Shown here in pieces: positions 53,888 through 63,461 of a stretch of 64,000 nt of DNA; the first letter of the stretch is position 1; every line of letters starts with the position of its first letter. Origin of the DNA: Sandarakinorhabdus sp. (GTDB lineage: Bacteria; Pseudomonadota; Alphaproteobacteria; Sphingomonadales; Sphingomonadaceae); assembly GCA_020692215.1 (NCBI GenBank), contig JAIMKW010000005.1:186001-250000 (forward strand). Reading direction: 5' to 3'. The notes under the pieces were generated by a model. That model was not told where the DNA came from. It searched no databases and saw only the letters and a program-made list of their open reading frames with translations. The translations under genes were made by a program, and so were the position numbers.

Positions 53888-53937
53888 GCTCGATGCGGAG
53901 CTTGAGGCCTTTGCCCGGATGACGCCCGCGCAGAGCA

Positions 53938-54648
53938 ATGCTGAGTGCTCCGCTGGCCCCGGCGCAAGCGGGCCAGTGGGGCGGCTCTGGCGGCAGCTGG
54001 CCAGGCGACAACTACGGCTTTGCGGGCGAGCTGACCTGCAAGTCGGAGAGGAACCGGGAACGCTTTTGTGCCGCCGACGTCCGCGGCCGGGCGAGGGTTG
54101 TTCAGCAGCTCTCGCGCGCCGACTGCATCGAGGGGCGCAGCTGGCGGGCCGAGCAGGGCGGAATCCGTGTGCGATACGGCTGCCAGGCACGGTTCGCCTA
54201 CGGGGTGAGCGGCGGCAATTGGGATGGTGGTTTCGGTGGTTCAGGCGGCAGTTGGCAAAACCGCCCGCCCGAACAGCATCATGACAACACCGGCGCCGCT
54301 ATAGCAGGCGGTCTGCTTGCAGCCGGGCTGGTTGCCCCACTGGTGGCGGCCGGCAAATCGGGCAAGGCGACAAGCAACAATGTTGCCCGGGTCCAGGCAA
54401 ATTACAGCCTGTTTCCGTCGTCTGCGCGCGACGAGGCGCGCGCCTGCCTGAACGAAGCCGCGCGGCAAGTGGGGGCAACCGGCGGTGATGTCGTCCGCCT
54501 CGATCGGGTGATCCGCACGACGCAGCAAGCCCGTGGAAGCTGGCGGTTGCAGGCCCAGCTAACCAGGATCTGGCCAGACCACCGCCAGTCCATGCGGAAG
54601 GATTGTGTTGCCAGCAGCAGCCGGGTTTCTGCCTTCGAGGTGCGATGA
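53938..54648 (+). CDS. DUF3011 domain protein with truncated signal sequence
   Basis: The 236-residue product carries a DUF3011 domain (ELTCKSERNRERFCAADVRG, then VVQQLSRADCIEGRSW and GIRVRYGCQARFAY) with paired cysteines. A Gly-rich linker, a hydrophobic stretch (AAIAGGLLAAGLVAPLVAAG) and a C-terminal domain with two cysteines follow. DUF3011 proteins are exported, yet the N-terminus here is only MLSAPLAPAQA before GQWGG. That is the end of a signal peptide without its charged and hydrophobic part, and an in-frame stop at 53920 prevents extension. It may be 5'-truncated together with the neighbouring regulator remnant. Confidence 0.68.
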   Translation: MLSAPLAPAQAGQWGGSGGSWPGDNYGFAGELTCKSERNRERFCAADVRGRARVVQQLSRADCIEGRSWRAEQGGIRVRYGCQARFAYGVSGGNWDGGFGGSGGSWQNRPPEQHHDNTGAAIAGGLLAAGLVAPLVAAGKSGKATSNNVARVQANYSLFPSSARDEARACLNEAARQVGATGGDVVRLDRVIRTTQQARGSWRLQAQLTRIWPDHRQSMRKDCVASSSRVSAFEVR

Positions 54649-54830
54649 GGGTCTTGGGCGACGCGCTGGAATTGGTGAAGGCGCCAGCCTGAGCTTGGCG
54701 CATGCGATTGCATCAGCGGGGCGGCAAAAGGGCCGCCAGAAGCCCCTGGCCGCCAAATGAATGAACTGTGGGACTTCTGGATTGCGCACGGATGTGGGAA
54801 GCGGAATTGCCGCTGGCCGACTGCAAGCCA

Positions 54831-55250
54831 TTAGGTCGGGCGGTCCACAAGCGGTTCCAACAGCTCGATCCGGTTTCCAAAAGGATCATTGACGTAGCAG
54901 CGTTCATAGCCGGCGAGCGGTTCATCGGCGATCACTGCAAATCCTTCAGCTTTCAACCGCTTGGTCAGTTCGGCCAAATTCGATACCGTGAATGCAGGAT
55001 GCGCTTTTCCGGCAGGGTGAAAATTCTGCTCCACACCCAGATGGACTTTCAGCGCACCGCGCTCGAACCAGCATCCTCCTCGTTTGGCGAGATGCGCGGG
55101 CTTTTGGATTTCGGGAATGGCGAGAACATCGGAATAGAAGTGGCGCGCGGCCGGCTCACCGCCGGGCGGCATTGCAAGTTGCACATGATCAAGCGCCTCA
55201 ACTCTCAAGATTTCCTCGCCTCTACATTGAAAATGGGAATGAATGGGCAT
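54831..55250 (-). CDS. VOC family (glyoxalase-like) protein
   Basis: The 139-residue protein has the two-module VOC fold: VEALDHVQLAMPPGGEPAARHFYSDVL, GGCWFERGALKVHLGVE, HPAFTVSNLAELTKRL and YVNDPFGNRIELLEP. Metal-ligand positions (His, Glu) are present, but the reaction is unknown. The ATG at 55250 has GGAGG six bases upstream. It is the last gene of a minus-strand operon with an M20 peptidase and a TPP enzyme. Confidence 0.88.
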   Translation of the reverse strand: MPIHSHFQCRGEEILRVEALDHVQLAMPPGGEPAARHFYSDVLAIPEIQKPAHLAKRGGCWFERGALKVHLGVEQNFHPAGKAHPAFTVSNLAELTKRLKAEGFAVIADEPLAGYERCYVNDPFGNRIELLEPLVDRPT

Positions 55251-55282
55251 CATGCTCCTCCCAGACGAAGGCTGCCATTCCT

Positions 55283-56494
55283 TCAGCCCGCCCGGCGGAA
55301 GCCCAGCCGGGCGATGCGCATCAGCACCAGCGCTGCCAGTTCGGCGCGTTCCTTCAGGCTGTCCACTATCAGGAACTCGTCGGCCGAGTGGATGGCGCCT
55401 CCGCGAACGCCAAGGGTATCGACAACGGCGAGGCCGGTGGCCGAAAGGTTGTTGCCATCGCACACGCCGCCGGCGTTGCGCCAGCCGATGGCGAGGCCAA
55501 GATCTTCGCCGGTGGATTTCACGAGATCAAACAGGCGCTGCTGGTTTGCATCCATGGGCTTTGGCGGGCGGGCGAAATGGCCGTGGCGGTGGGCTTCCAC
55601 TTCATGCCTGTCCATGATGGCGGCGATGGTTGCATCGATGGCGGAAAGTGCGCGGGCTTCGGCTGTGGGGGTTTCGGGCCGCATGTTGAAGCGCACGACG
55701 GCCGTGTCGGGAACGATGTTGTTGGGGCCGCCGCCATCGATCTTAGCCACATTGACCTTCAGGTCGGGCGCAACAAGGGCAGACAGGCGCAGTGCCAGAT
55801 CAGCGGCTGCGAGGATGGCGTTGCGGCCCTTTTCAGGTTCGCGCCCGGCATGGGCGGCACGGCCGGCGATGTGCGCAGAGAAGTTTCCGCTGCCCGGCCG
55901 TGCGCCTGCGAGCGTTCCATCGGGCAGCGCAGGCTCGAACGTCAGGCCGGCGTCCACCCGGCGCGCACATTCCAGCAGCAGCGGCGTGGAGCCTGGGGAG
56001 GAGACTTCCTCGTCGGCGTTGAGAACCACTTCATACCCAAGATCGGCGGCAAAGGGGCTGGCTTCCAGCGCTGTCAGCGCTGCAAGCATCACGGCAATGC
56101 CGCCCTTCATGTCTGCAGCGCCAGGCCCGTTCAGGATGCCCGGCTCCAGCCAGCGCAGGGCCTGAAAGGGATGGTCTGCGCCGAAAACCGTGTCGTAGTG
56201 GCCTGTCAGCAGCACGCGTGTGGGGGCTTGCGGGCGCACCGCAAGATGCAGGTTCCGGCCATGGATGAGCGGCACGACCTTGCCGTCGCCCTGCATCTGG
56301 CTGGCGTCTGCCGGATCGTGGACCTGCACTTCACCCAAGGTGGAGAAAGCATCGGCCAGCAGGGCTGCCATGCGTTCAAGGCCGGGCAGGTTGCGGCTGC
56401 CGCTGTTCACGGGGCACCAGGCTTCCACCTGCGCCAGCATTGCGGCAGGATTGATCGCGGCAAGTGCGCTGCGTTCGGCGGGAAGAAGGCTCAT
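55283..56494 (-). CDS. M20 family metallopeptidase (carboxypeptidase G2-like)
   Basis: The 403-residue enzyme has zinc-site motifs TGHYDTVFG, GPGAADMKGGIAVML and NADEEVSSPGS. It also has the dimerisation domain region ARPGSGNFSAHIAGRAAHAG and the late HSADEFL. This subgroup cleaves C-terminal Glu-type or acylated amino acids. There is no signal peptide, so it is cytoplasmic. Its ATG overlaps the stop of the TPP enzyme (ATGA). The substrate is unknown. Confidence 0.88.
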   Translation of the reverse strand: MSLLPAERSALAAINPAAMLAQVEAWCPVNSGSRNLPGLERMAALLADAFSTLGEVQVHDPADASQMQGDGKVVPLIHGRNLHLAVRPQAPTRVLLTGHYDTVFGADHPFQALRWLEPGILNGPGAADMKGGIAVMLAALTALEASPFAADLGYEVVLNADEEVSSPGSTPLLLECARRVDAGLTFEPALPDGTLAGARPGSGNFSAHIAGRAAHAGREPEKGRNAILAAADLALRLSALVAPDLKVNVAKIDGGGPNNIVPDTAVVRFNMRPETPTAEARALSAIDATIAAIMDRHEVEAHRHGHFARPPKPMDANQQRLFDLVKSTGEDLGLAIGWRNAGGVCDGNNLSATGLAVVDTLGVRGGAIHSADEFLIVDSLKERAELAALVLMRIARLGFRRAG

Positions 56495-58134
56495 TGGCCG
56501 GGCAGCAGGCGGCGGCCTGGCGAAATTTCGTCTGGGTCGACAATCACATGGATGAGGGCCGGCTTGCCGATGCTGCGGGCGAGCGCAGGCGCGAAGTCGG
56601 CGGTTTCGCGCACGGTTTCGGCGTGCAGGCCAAAGCTGCGCGCAAGCGCTGCGAAATCCGGGTTGGTAAGGCGCGTTCCACTTGGCCGCCCGGGAAAATC
56701 CTTCGCCTGGTGCATGCGGATGGTTCCATATTGCCCATTGTCCATGACCACGAACAGCGGGGCGGCCCGTTCGTGCATCACGGTCGCCAGTTCCTGGCTC
56801 GCCATCAGGAAATCCCCATCTCCAGCCACCACCACCACTTGCCGCTCGGGATGGAGCAGGGCGGCTGCAATTCCCGCAGGCACGCCATAGCCCATCGCGC
56901 CCGATGTGGGGGCCAGCTGCGTCAGCGGGCGGCGATGGAGGTGGAACCGGTGCAGCCAGGCCGCGAAATTGCCGGCGCCGTTGCAATAGATCGTATCGGC
57001 CGGCAGGGTTTCCGAAAGGGTTCGGATCACCTCGGCCGGATTTACCCCGGCGGCTACGGCTGTCGGCTGTGTCCATGCGCGGTGCAGGGCCGACAGTTCG
57101 GCTACCCACGCTTGCCGTTCACGGGGCGCAAGCGTGGCAAGCGCGCGCAGGGCAAGGCCTGCGTCGGCCTGAACGGCAAGCCGGGGCTGCCATGTGCGGC
57201 CAAGCGCCTGCGGATCGGCACAGATATGAACCAGCACCCGGCCGGCGTGGGCCTGATCGAACAGCGTGTAGCCCTGAGTCGCATTTTCGGTGAGGCGTGC
57301 GCCCACCACAAGCAGCAGATCGGCCGCGCGAACCGCCGCGATCAGCGCCGGGTTGGCGCCAAGGCCGAGCTCGCCGGCATAGTGGGGGTGGGCGTTGTCG
57401 AACCGGTCCTTTCGCCGCCAACTGGTGACAACCGGCAGCCCGAGGCGGCTTGCAACATGCTCGGCGATGGCGCAATCCTCTGCGCGCCACAGTGGGCCGC
57501 CCAGCAGCAGAACCGGGCGCTCGGCCCTGTCCAGAAGGGCAGAGATCGCCGACAGCGCTTCGGGCGAAGGCGCCGGTGCGGTGGGGGAAACGGGGCAAAT
57601 CGTTTCACCCCGGGTCTTTAGAGCGAGCTTGTCGTCGGGCAGAACCACTACCACGGGCCCGGGCCGGCCAGAGATCGCAGTCGCAAAGGCGGCCGCCATC
57701 TGCTCGGCAATGCGCGAAGGGTCGCGCAATGTTACCACCTGCTTTGCAATGCTGCCGAAAACGCGATGGTAGTCGACCTCCTGAAAAGCTTCGCGGCCGA
57801 TCATGTCGTCGCCCACCTGGCCCACCAGCAGCAGCATCGGGGTGGAATCCTGCTGCGCCGTGTGCAGGGCGATGGCGGCATGGGCAGCGCCGGGACCGCG
57901 GGTCACCATGGCAACGCCGGGCAGGCCGGAAAGTTTGGCTGCGGCCTCTGCCATGTTGGCGGCAGCGGCTTCATGGCGGCAGGTCACAAGGCGAAGCCTG
58001 TCGGCAACATCAACCAAGGCATCCAGAAGCGGCAGATAGCTTTCGCCCGGCACTGCAAAGGCGTGGGTGATTCCGGCCGCGACGATGCTGTCGGCGATAA
58101 GCTGTGCGACAGTCTTTTCGGGTGCGCTCGTCAT
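56491..58134 (-). CDS. thiamine pyrophosphate enzyme, acetolactate synthase-like
   Basis: The 547-residue protein has the three TPP domains. The activating glutamate lies in HAFAVPGESYLPLL. The central domain has RPVLLLGGPLW, and the TPP motif GDGDFLMASQELATVMHE ends in MDN. It is not the biosynthetic IlvB by context: there is no ilvN, and it sits with an M20 peptidase and a VOC protein. Related proteins include benzoylformate-decarboxylase- and acetolactate-synthase-like catabolic enzymes. The ATG at 58134 begins MTSAPEKTVAQLIA. Confidence 0.87.
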   Translation of the reverse strand: MTSAPEKTVAQLIADSIVAAGITHAFAVPGESYLPLLDALVDVADRLRLVTCRHEAAAANMAEAAAKLSGLPGVAMVTRGPGAAHAAIALHTAQQDSTPMLLLVGQVGDDMIGREAFQEVDYHRVFGSIAKQVVTLRDPSRIAEQMAAAFATAISGRPGPVVVVLPDDKLALKTRGETICPVSPTAPAPSPEALSAISALLDRAERPVLLLGGPLWRAEDCAIAEHVASRLGLPVVTSWRRKDRFDNAHPHYAGELGLGANPALIAAVRAADLLLVVGARLTENATQGYTLFDQAHAGRVLVHICADPQALGRTWQPRLAVQADAGLALRALATLAPRERQAWVAELSALHRAWTQPTAVAAGVNPAEVIRTLSETLPADTIYCNGAGNFAAWLHRFHLHRRPLTQLAPTSGAMGYGVPAGIAAALLHPERQVVVVAGDGDFLMASQELATVMHERAAPLFVVMDNGQYGTIRMHQAKDFPGRPSGTRLTNPDFAALARSFGLHAETVRETADFAPALARSIGKPALIHVIVDPDEISPGRRLLPGQ

Positions 58135-58207
58135 GCCAAGGGAAAGACCGCGGCGCGCCGCGCTTGTCAACCGCACCAAGGCCCTGCTAGTGCCCGCGCT
58201 CCGCAAC

Positions 58208-58298
58208 GGAGCGGTGGCCGAGTGGTCGAAGGCGCACGCCTGGAAAGTGTGTATAGGTCAAAAGCCTATCGTGGGTTCGAATCCCACCCGCTCCGCCA
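58208..58298 (+). tRNA. tRNA-Ser (anticodon GGA)
   Basis: The 91-nt class II tRNA has acceptor GGAGCGG/CCGCTCC, discriminator G and an encoded CCA. Anticodon stem CACGC/GTGTG encloses CTGGAAA (anticodon GGA). The long variable arm is TATAGG...CCTATC, and the T-arm is GTGGG-TTCGAAT-CCCAC. It begins 73 bases before the divergent TPP gene. Confidence 0.97.
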
Positions 58299-58427
58299 TA
58301 TGCCCGAGCCATGCGTCACCATGTCGGCTGTATGCCGCTGGTGGGCTCTCCTGACTGGTGCTTCCGGCCAGGGTCGGCTGGTTGTGAAGGCTCGCCATGG
58401 AATCAGGCAGGAATGGGAAACCGAACA

Positions 58428-59129
58428 ATGAATGCGCCAGCGGATGTGGCAGGATCCTATGATGCCGTTGTGCTGGGGCGGCGCAGTATTCGCGGCTTCA
58501 AGCCTGATCCCGTGCCCAGGGCGTTGATCAGGCAGATCATCGAGCTGGCGATGCGCGCGCCGTCCTCCCTGAATACGCAGCCCTGGAATTTCACTGTGGT
58601 TGCAGGCGAGCCGCTCGACCGGATTCGGGCCGGCAACACCGAGCGCACCCTTGCCGGGGTTCCATCCTCGCGCGAGTTCCGTGGCCATGGCGACTATGCC
58701 GGTGCCCACCGGGAACGGCAGATCGAGATTGCAAAGCAGCTCTTCGGGGCCATGGGGATCGATCGCCATGATCAGGAAAGGCGCAAGGATTGGGTTTTGC
58801 GCGGCTTCAGGCAGTTCGATGCACCGGTGTCGATTGTCGTCACCTATGATCGGGCGATCCATGGTGGAGATATCGCGCCGTTCGATTGCGGTGCTGTTAC
58901 CAATGCCCTCGTCAACGCAGCCTGGTCGCGCGGGCTTGGCTGTGTCATCAACAGCCAGGGCATCATGCAATCGCCGGTTGTGCGCGACCATGCGCAAATC
59001 CCCGATGATCAGGTGATCATGATCTGCGTAGCCATGGGCTATCCGGATGAAAGCTTTCCGGCGAACGCGGTCGTTTCACGCCGCAAATCGGTTGACGAGG
59101 CCGCCGTGTTCATTGGCTTCGAGGACTGA
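58428..59129 (+). CDS. nitroreductase family protein
   Basis: The 233-residue flavoprotein has RRSIRGFKPDPVP (FMN phosphate site), MRAPSSLNTQPWNFTVV, DCGAVTNALVNAAWSRGLGCV and VAMGYPDESFPAN, the classic NfnB-like pattern. It reduces nitro or quinone compounds with NAD(P)H; the natural substrate is unknown. The ATG at 58428 is chosen because conserved sequence begins soon after. It is a single gene between tRNA-Ser and folC. Confidence 0.9.
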   Translation: MNAPADVAGSYDAVVLGRRSIRGFKPDPVPRALIRQIIELAMRAPSSLNTQPWNFTVVAGEPLDRIRAGNTERTLAGVPSSREFRGHGDYAGAHRERQIEIAKQLFGAMGIDRHDQERRKDWVLRGFRQFDAPVSIVVTYDRAIHGGDIAPFDCGAVTNALVNAAWSRGLGCVINSQGIMQSPVVRDHAQIPDDQVIMICVAMGYPDESFPANAVVSRRKSVDEAAVFIGFED

Positions 59130-59202
59130 AAACCCCCATTGCCGGCGGCGGCCGGATCAAGCACCGGCCGTGCGGAAGCGCGCCTGTCAGGGCATCGGAG
59201 CT

Positions 59203-60525
59203 TCAGACGGGAAGCGGGCCGTTCACGCGCAGCACTTCGCCCGCCAGATGCAGTGAGCCGGCGATCAGCACGCGGGACGGCGCTTCCACATGCGCCATGG
59301 CCGCCGCGAGATCAGACGCCTGGTCGGTCAGCATGCCGAAGCTCTGCGCGGCCCTGGCGAGCTCTTCAGGGGGGGTGATCGCATGGCCGGGGATCGGCAC
59401 CATCGTCATTCGGGTGCCGCGCGGGAAACTGCGCAGGAAACCGGCATGGTCCTTGGTCGCCAGCATCCCGACGACAAGGTGCAGCGGCAGAGCCGGCGAG
59501 GCATGGGCTGCATAGTGCGCCAGAGCCTTGCCGGCAGCAGGATTGTGCCCGCCGTCGACCAGCAGTTCGGAGCCAGCGGGGAGGGCCGCTGCCAGCGGCC
59601 CCGACGGCAGGCGTTGCAGGCGGGCCGGCCACTGCGCCCATCCCATTGCGCTGCGCAGGGCGCTGTCGGGCACGACCAGTTGATCCTGCGCCTTCAGCAT
59701 GGCGATGGCGAGCGCTGCGTTGTCTGCCTGGTGCTGGCCGGGCAGCTTGGGGACAGGCAGTTTCAGCGGATCCTCGTCTCCGAACTGGCGGAAAACGAGA
59801 TGGCCTTCATAGATCGCTGCATCCCAGCTTTCTCCGCGCGCCAGCAGTTTGGCACCCATCGGCACGGCAATCTCGGCGACGGCAGCGGCGATCGCTGCCG
59901 GGTATTTCTGGGTGACGAGGGGAACGCCCTTCTTGGCGATTGCCGCCTTTTCCGCCGCGATGTGGCGAAGCGTCGGCCCCAGGATCGCCACATGGTCGAG
60001 CGCGAGCTGGGCGATGCCGCCGACAGCGGGCTTGGGCACGACATTGGTGGTATCCAGCCGCCCGCCAAGGCCGACTTCAAGAATGCAGGCATCGGCCGGA
60101 TTGGCTGCGAACAGCAGGAAGGCCGCGGCCGTCAGCACCTCGAAAAAGGAAATCGGCTGGCCCGCGTTGAAGCGAAGCGTTTCGGCCAGCGCCTCGGCAA
60201 AATCCTCGTTGGACACCAGCGTTCCAGCCAGGCGGATGCGCTCGTTCGGGCGCACAAGATGGGGTGAAGTGAACACATGAACCCGGTGTCCGGACGCCTC
60301 CAGTGCCGCACGCAGAAAGGCGCAGGTGGAGCCCTTGCCATTGGTGCCGGCCACATGGAACACCGGCGGCAGCTTCAGATGCGGGCTCGCCATGCGCTTC
60401 AGCAGCCGCTCGATCCTTTCCAGCGAGAGATCGACGCCCGGCACATGCTGCTGGCCCGCTGCCCGCAGCAGCCTGTCGAGGACAGGATCGTCCGATCGGG
60501 CGAAATCCATCTGCATTGTGCTCAT
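59203..60525 (-). CDS. folC: folylpolyglutamate synthase / dihydrofolate synthase
   Basis: FolC adds glutamate to dihydropteroate and to folates. The 440-residue Mur-ligase-type enzyme has the P-loop AGTNGKGST (59-67), FTSPHLVRPNERI, EVGLGGRLDTTNV, LDHVAILGPTLRHIAAEKA and DGGHNPAA. It is last in the trpFBA-accD-folC operon, 22 bases after accD. Confidence 0.96.
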   Translation of the reverse strand: MSTMQMDFARSDDPVLDRLLRAAGQQHVPGVDLSLERIERLLKRMASPHLKLPPVFHVAGTNGKGSTCAFLRAALEASGHRVHVFTSPHLVRPNERIRLAGTLVSNEDFAEALAETLRFNAGQPISFFEVLTAAAFLLFAANPADACILEVGLGGRLDTTNVVPKPAVGGIAQLALDHVAILGPTLRHIAAEKAAIAKKGVPLVTQKYPAAIAAAVAEIAVPMGAKLLARGESWDAAIYEGHLVFRQFGDEDPLKLPVPKLPGQHQADNAALAIAMLKAQDQLVVPDSALRSAMGWAQWPARLQRLPSGPLAAALPAGSELLVDGGHNPAAGKALAHYAAHASPALPLHLVVGMLATKDHAGFLRSFPRGTRMTMVPIPGHAITPPEELARAAQSFGMLTDQASDLAAAMAHVEAPSRVLIAGSLHLAGEVLRVNGPLPV

Positions 60526-60547
60526 AGTGAAGACCCCTCGACGGGAA

Positions 60548-61393
60548 TCATTGCTTCATCAACAGGCCGATGAGCCGCCCGAGCGTATCGGCAAGATCGT
60601 GGCGCTTCACCACCATGTCCACCATGCCATGCTCCAGCAGATACTCCGCGCGCTGGAAGCCTTCGGGCAGCTTTTCGCGGATCGTGCTTTCGATCACCCG
60701 TGCGCCGGCAAAACCGATCAGCGCACCCGGCTCGGCAATGTGCACATCCCCCAGCATCGCGTAACTGGCGGTGACGCCGCCCGTGGTCGGGTCGGTCAGC
60801 ACCACGATATAGGGGAGATGCGCTTCCTTGAGTTCCTGGATTGCGACCGTGGTGGCTGGCATTTGCATCAGCGACAGGATGCCCTCCTGCATCCGCGCAC
60901 CGCCAGCCGCCGTTACCATCACGAAGGGGCAATGCGCCGCAATGGCGGCCCGCGCGCCGGTGACAAAGGCCGAGCCAACGCCGATCCCCATCGAGCCCCC
61001 CATGAACGCGAAGTCCTGCACGCCCACAACAGCCTCGCGGCCACGGATTGCACCCTTCGCGATCAGCAGGGCATCCTGTTCTCCGGTGGCGGCACGGGCC
61101 GCCTTCAGACGGTCGGGATAGCGCTTCTGGTCGCGGAACTTCAGCGGATCGTCGGGTGGCAGATCGACCGCAAGCCGTGTCATCGTGCCTTCGTCGAACA
61201 GCATGGCGAAGCGCGCGTGCGCGCCGATGCGTTCATGATGGCCGCATTCGATACAGACTGACAAATTGGCTTCGAACTCGCGCGTGTAGAGCATCGCACC
61301 GCAATTGCGGCACTTGGTCCACAGATTGTCGGGCGTTTCGCGGCGCTGGATGAAGTCCGTCAGCCGCTGGCGTGATCTGGTGATCCAACTCAT
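60548..61393 (-). CDS. accD: acetyl-CoA carboxylase carboxyltransferase subunit beta
   Basis: The 281-residue subunit has the N-terminal zinc finger (Cys28, Cys31, Cys47, Cys50) and the crotonase-like core [29 protein letters not shown] and [16 protein letters not shown]. It works with AccA encoded at 43959-44894. Its ATG overlaps the trpA stop (ATGA). Confidence 0.97.
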   Translation of the reverse strand: MSWITRSRQRLTDFIQRRETPDNLWTKCRNCGAMLYTREFEANLSVCIECGHHERIGAHARFAMLFDEGTMTRLAVDLPPDDPLKFRDQKRYPDRLKAARAATGEQDALLIAKGAIRGREAVVGVQDFAFMGGSMGIGVGSAFVTGARAAIAAHCPFVMVTAAGGARMQEGILSLMQMPATTVAIQELKEAHLPYIVVLTDPTTGGVTASYAMLGDVHIAEPGALIGFAGARVIESTIREKLPEGFQRAEYLLEHGMVDMVVKRHDLADTLGRLIGLLMKQ

Positions 61394-62229
61394 GCCCCAA
61401 TCTCCCTTGTGGCCGAAGTGTTCAGGCGCGCAGCCCTGACCGCATGGGCAAGGCCGGAGACGAAGGCTTCCACTTCGCCGGGGATATCGTTCGACAGGCG
61501 CTGGTGCGCCGCGCCGATCAGATCGACGATGGCCGAGCCGACAACGACAGCATCGGCATGGCGCGCGATGGCCTCGGCCTGGGCCGGCGTCTTCACACCG
61601 AAGCCGACAGCGACGGGCAACTGTGTCGAGGCCTTGATGCGCGAAACGGCAGCGGCGATGTCTGCTTCCTCTGCGCTGTTCTGGCCGGTGATCCCGGCGA
61701 CGGCCACATAGTAGAGAAAACCGGATGCGCCATCGAGAACTGTGGGAAGCCGCGCGGCATCGGTGGTGGGCGTTGCAAGCCTTACAAGGTGGAGCCCTGC
61801 GCCCTCCAGCGCCGGCAGCATCTCGCCGGCCTCTTCGGGCGGGAGGTCGACAAGGATGACCCCATCCAGCCCGGCTGCTTTGGCATCGCGCGCAAAGGCG
61901 TCTACCCCGTAAGCCAGGATCGGGTTTACATAGCCCATCAGGATCAGCGGTGTATCCGCATCAACGCCGCGGAAATCGGCCACGATGGCCAGCAACTTTC
62001 GCAGCGTGATACCTGCCCCCAACGCGCGGATGTTGCCGGCCTGGATTGCAGGCCCGTCGGCCATCGGGTCGGTGAAGGGCATGCCTATCTCGATGATGTC
62101 TGCGCCACCCCGCACCAGCCCTTCCAGAACGGGTGCGGTCAGTTCGGGCGATGGGTCGCCGCCGCACACGAAGGTCACAAGCGCCGCCCGGCCCGTGCAA
62201 TCGGCAAAGCGGGCGGCAAGCCGATCCAT
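61390..62229 (-). CDS. trpA: tryptophan synthase alpha chain
   Basis: TrpA splits indole-glycerol phosphate to indole, which tunnels to TrpB. The 279-residue TIM barrel has catalytic Glu47 in [17 protein letters not shown], the loop [17 protein letters not shown] and GFGVKTPAQ near the phosphate site. TGATG overlap with trpB and ATGA overlap with accD show coupling. Confidence 0.97.
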   Translation of the reverse strand: MDRLAARFADCTGRAALVTFVCGGDPSPELTAPVLEGLVRGGADIIEIGMPFTDPMADGPAIQAGNIRALGAGITLRKLLAIVADFRGVDADTPLILMGYVNPILAYGVDAFARDAKAAGLDGVILVDLPPEEAGEMLPALEGAGLHLVRLATPTTDAARLPTVLDGASGFLYYVAVAGITGQNSAEEADIAAAVSRIKASTQLPVAVGFGVKTPAQAEAIARHADAVVVGSAIVDLIGAAHQRLSNDIPGEVEAFVSGLAHAVRAARLNTSATREIGA

Positions 62230-63461
62230 CAGAGCTTCACTCCCAGCGCATCCGCCACGGTGAAGATGTCCTTGTCGCCCCGGCCGCACAGGTTCATCAG
62301 CAGGATCTTGTCTTTCGCCATCGCCGGCGCGGCCTTGGCAACCCAGGCAAGCGCGTGGGCTGGCTCCAGCGCTGGGATGATGCCTTCCACGCGGCACAGC
62401 ATCTGGAAGGCCTCCAGCGCCTCATCGTCCTTGATGCTTTCATAGCGCACCCGGCCAATGGAATGCAGCCAGGCATGTTCCGGCCCGATGCCGGGATAAT
62501 CGAGCCCGGCCGAGATCGAGTGGGCGTCGGTGATCTGCCCATCCTCGTTCTGCAACAGATAGGTCTTGTTGCCGTGAAGAACGCCGGGGCGTCCTCCGGT
62601 CAGGCTGGCGGCATGTTCGCCGCTGTCGACACCGTGCCCGGCGGCTTCGATCCCGACCAGCTCGACCGGATCATCGAGGAAGGGGTGGAAAAGCCCTATC
62701 GCGTTGGACCCGCCACCCACGGCAGCCACCGCCAGATCGGGCAGCCGGCCTTCGGCCTCCATCAGCTGCTCCCTTGCCTCGGTTCCGATCACGCTCTGGA
62801 AATCGCGGACAAGTTCGGGATAGGGGTGCGGGCCGGCAGCGGTGCCGATGATGTAGAAGGTGTCGTGAACATTGGTGACCCAGTCCCGGAGCGCCTCGTT
62901 CATCGCGTCCTTCAGCGTCTGCGAACCGGATGTGACGGGGCGGACATCGGCGCCAAGAAGCTTCATGCGGAACACATTGGGCGCCTGGCGCGCAATATCG
63001 CGCGCGCCCATGAAGATCACGCAGGGCAGTCCGAAGCGGGCGGCGACAGTGGCGGTTGCAACGCCGTGCTGCCCGGCACCTGTTTCGGCAATGATCCGGG
63101 TTTTGCCCATCCGCTTCGCCAGCAGGATCTGGCCGATGCAATTGTTGATCTTGTGCGCACCGGTGTGGTTCAGTTCGTCACGCTTGAGATAGATCTTCGC
63201 GCCGCCCAGTTCAGCCGTCAGCTTTTCCGCGAAATACATCGGGCTGGGCCGGCCGACATAATGTTTCAACAGATAGTCGAGCTCGGCCTTGAAAGCCGGG
63301 TCGGCCTTCGCGGTGCGGTAGGCCTGCTCCAGCTCAAGGATGAGCGGCATGAGCGTTTCGGCCACATAGCGGCCGCCGAAGGCGCCGAAATGGCCATGTT
63401 CATCAGGGCCAGCCCGCAGGCTGCCGGAAGGACTGTTTGTTTGGGTCTGGATATCAAGCAC
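62229..63461 (-). CDS. trpB: tryptophan synthase beta chain
   Basis: TrpB joins indole with serine using PLP. The 410-residue protein has [12 protein letters not shown], the PLP lysine in [11 protein letters not shown] (Lys104), [13 protein letters not shown] and the phosphate loop GGGSNAIG. The GTG at 63461 is chosen as start: it overlaps the trpF end by 8 bases and gives the normal length. Confidence 0.97.
   Translation of the reverse strand: MLDIQTQTNSPSGSLRAGPDEHGHFGAFGGRYVAETLMPLILELEQAYRTAKADPAFKAELDYLLKHYVGRPSPMYFAEKLTAELGGAKIYLKRDELNHTGAHKINNCIGQILLAKRMGKTRIIAETGAGQHGVATATVAARFGLPCVIFMGARDIARQAPNVFRMKLLGADVRPVTSGSQTLKDAMNEALRDWVTNVHDTFYIIGTAAGPHPYPELVRDFQSVIGTEAREQLMEAEGRLPDLAVAAVGGGSNAIGLFHPFLDDPVELVGIEAAGHGVDSGEHAASLTGGRPGVLHGNKTYLLQNEDGQITDAHSISAGLDYPGIGPEHAWLHSIGRVRYESIKDDEALEAFQMLCRVEGIIPALEPAHALAWVAKAAPAMAKDKILLMNLCGRGDKDIFTVADALGVKL

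Noticed and set aside
53799..54284. Plus-strand frame starting MSSSLRRVATNVVRAIETER
   Set aside because: It shares third codon positions with the minus-strand Crp-like frame, has no family match, and runs out of frame through the DUF3011 gene.
54992..56890. Plus-strand open frame of about 630 codons
   Set aside because: It is antisense to the VOC, M20 and TPP genes, which carry clear catalytic motifs.
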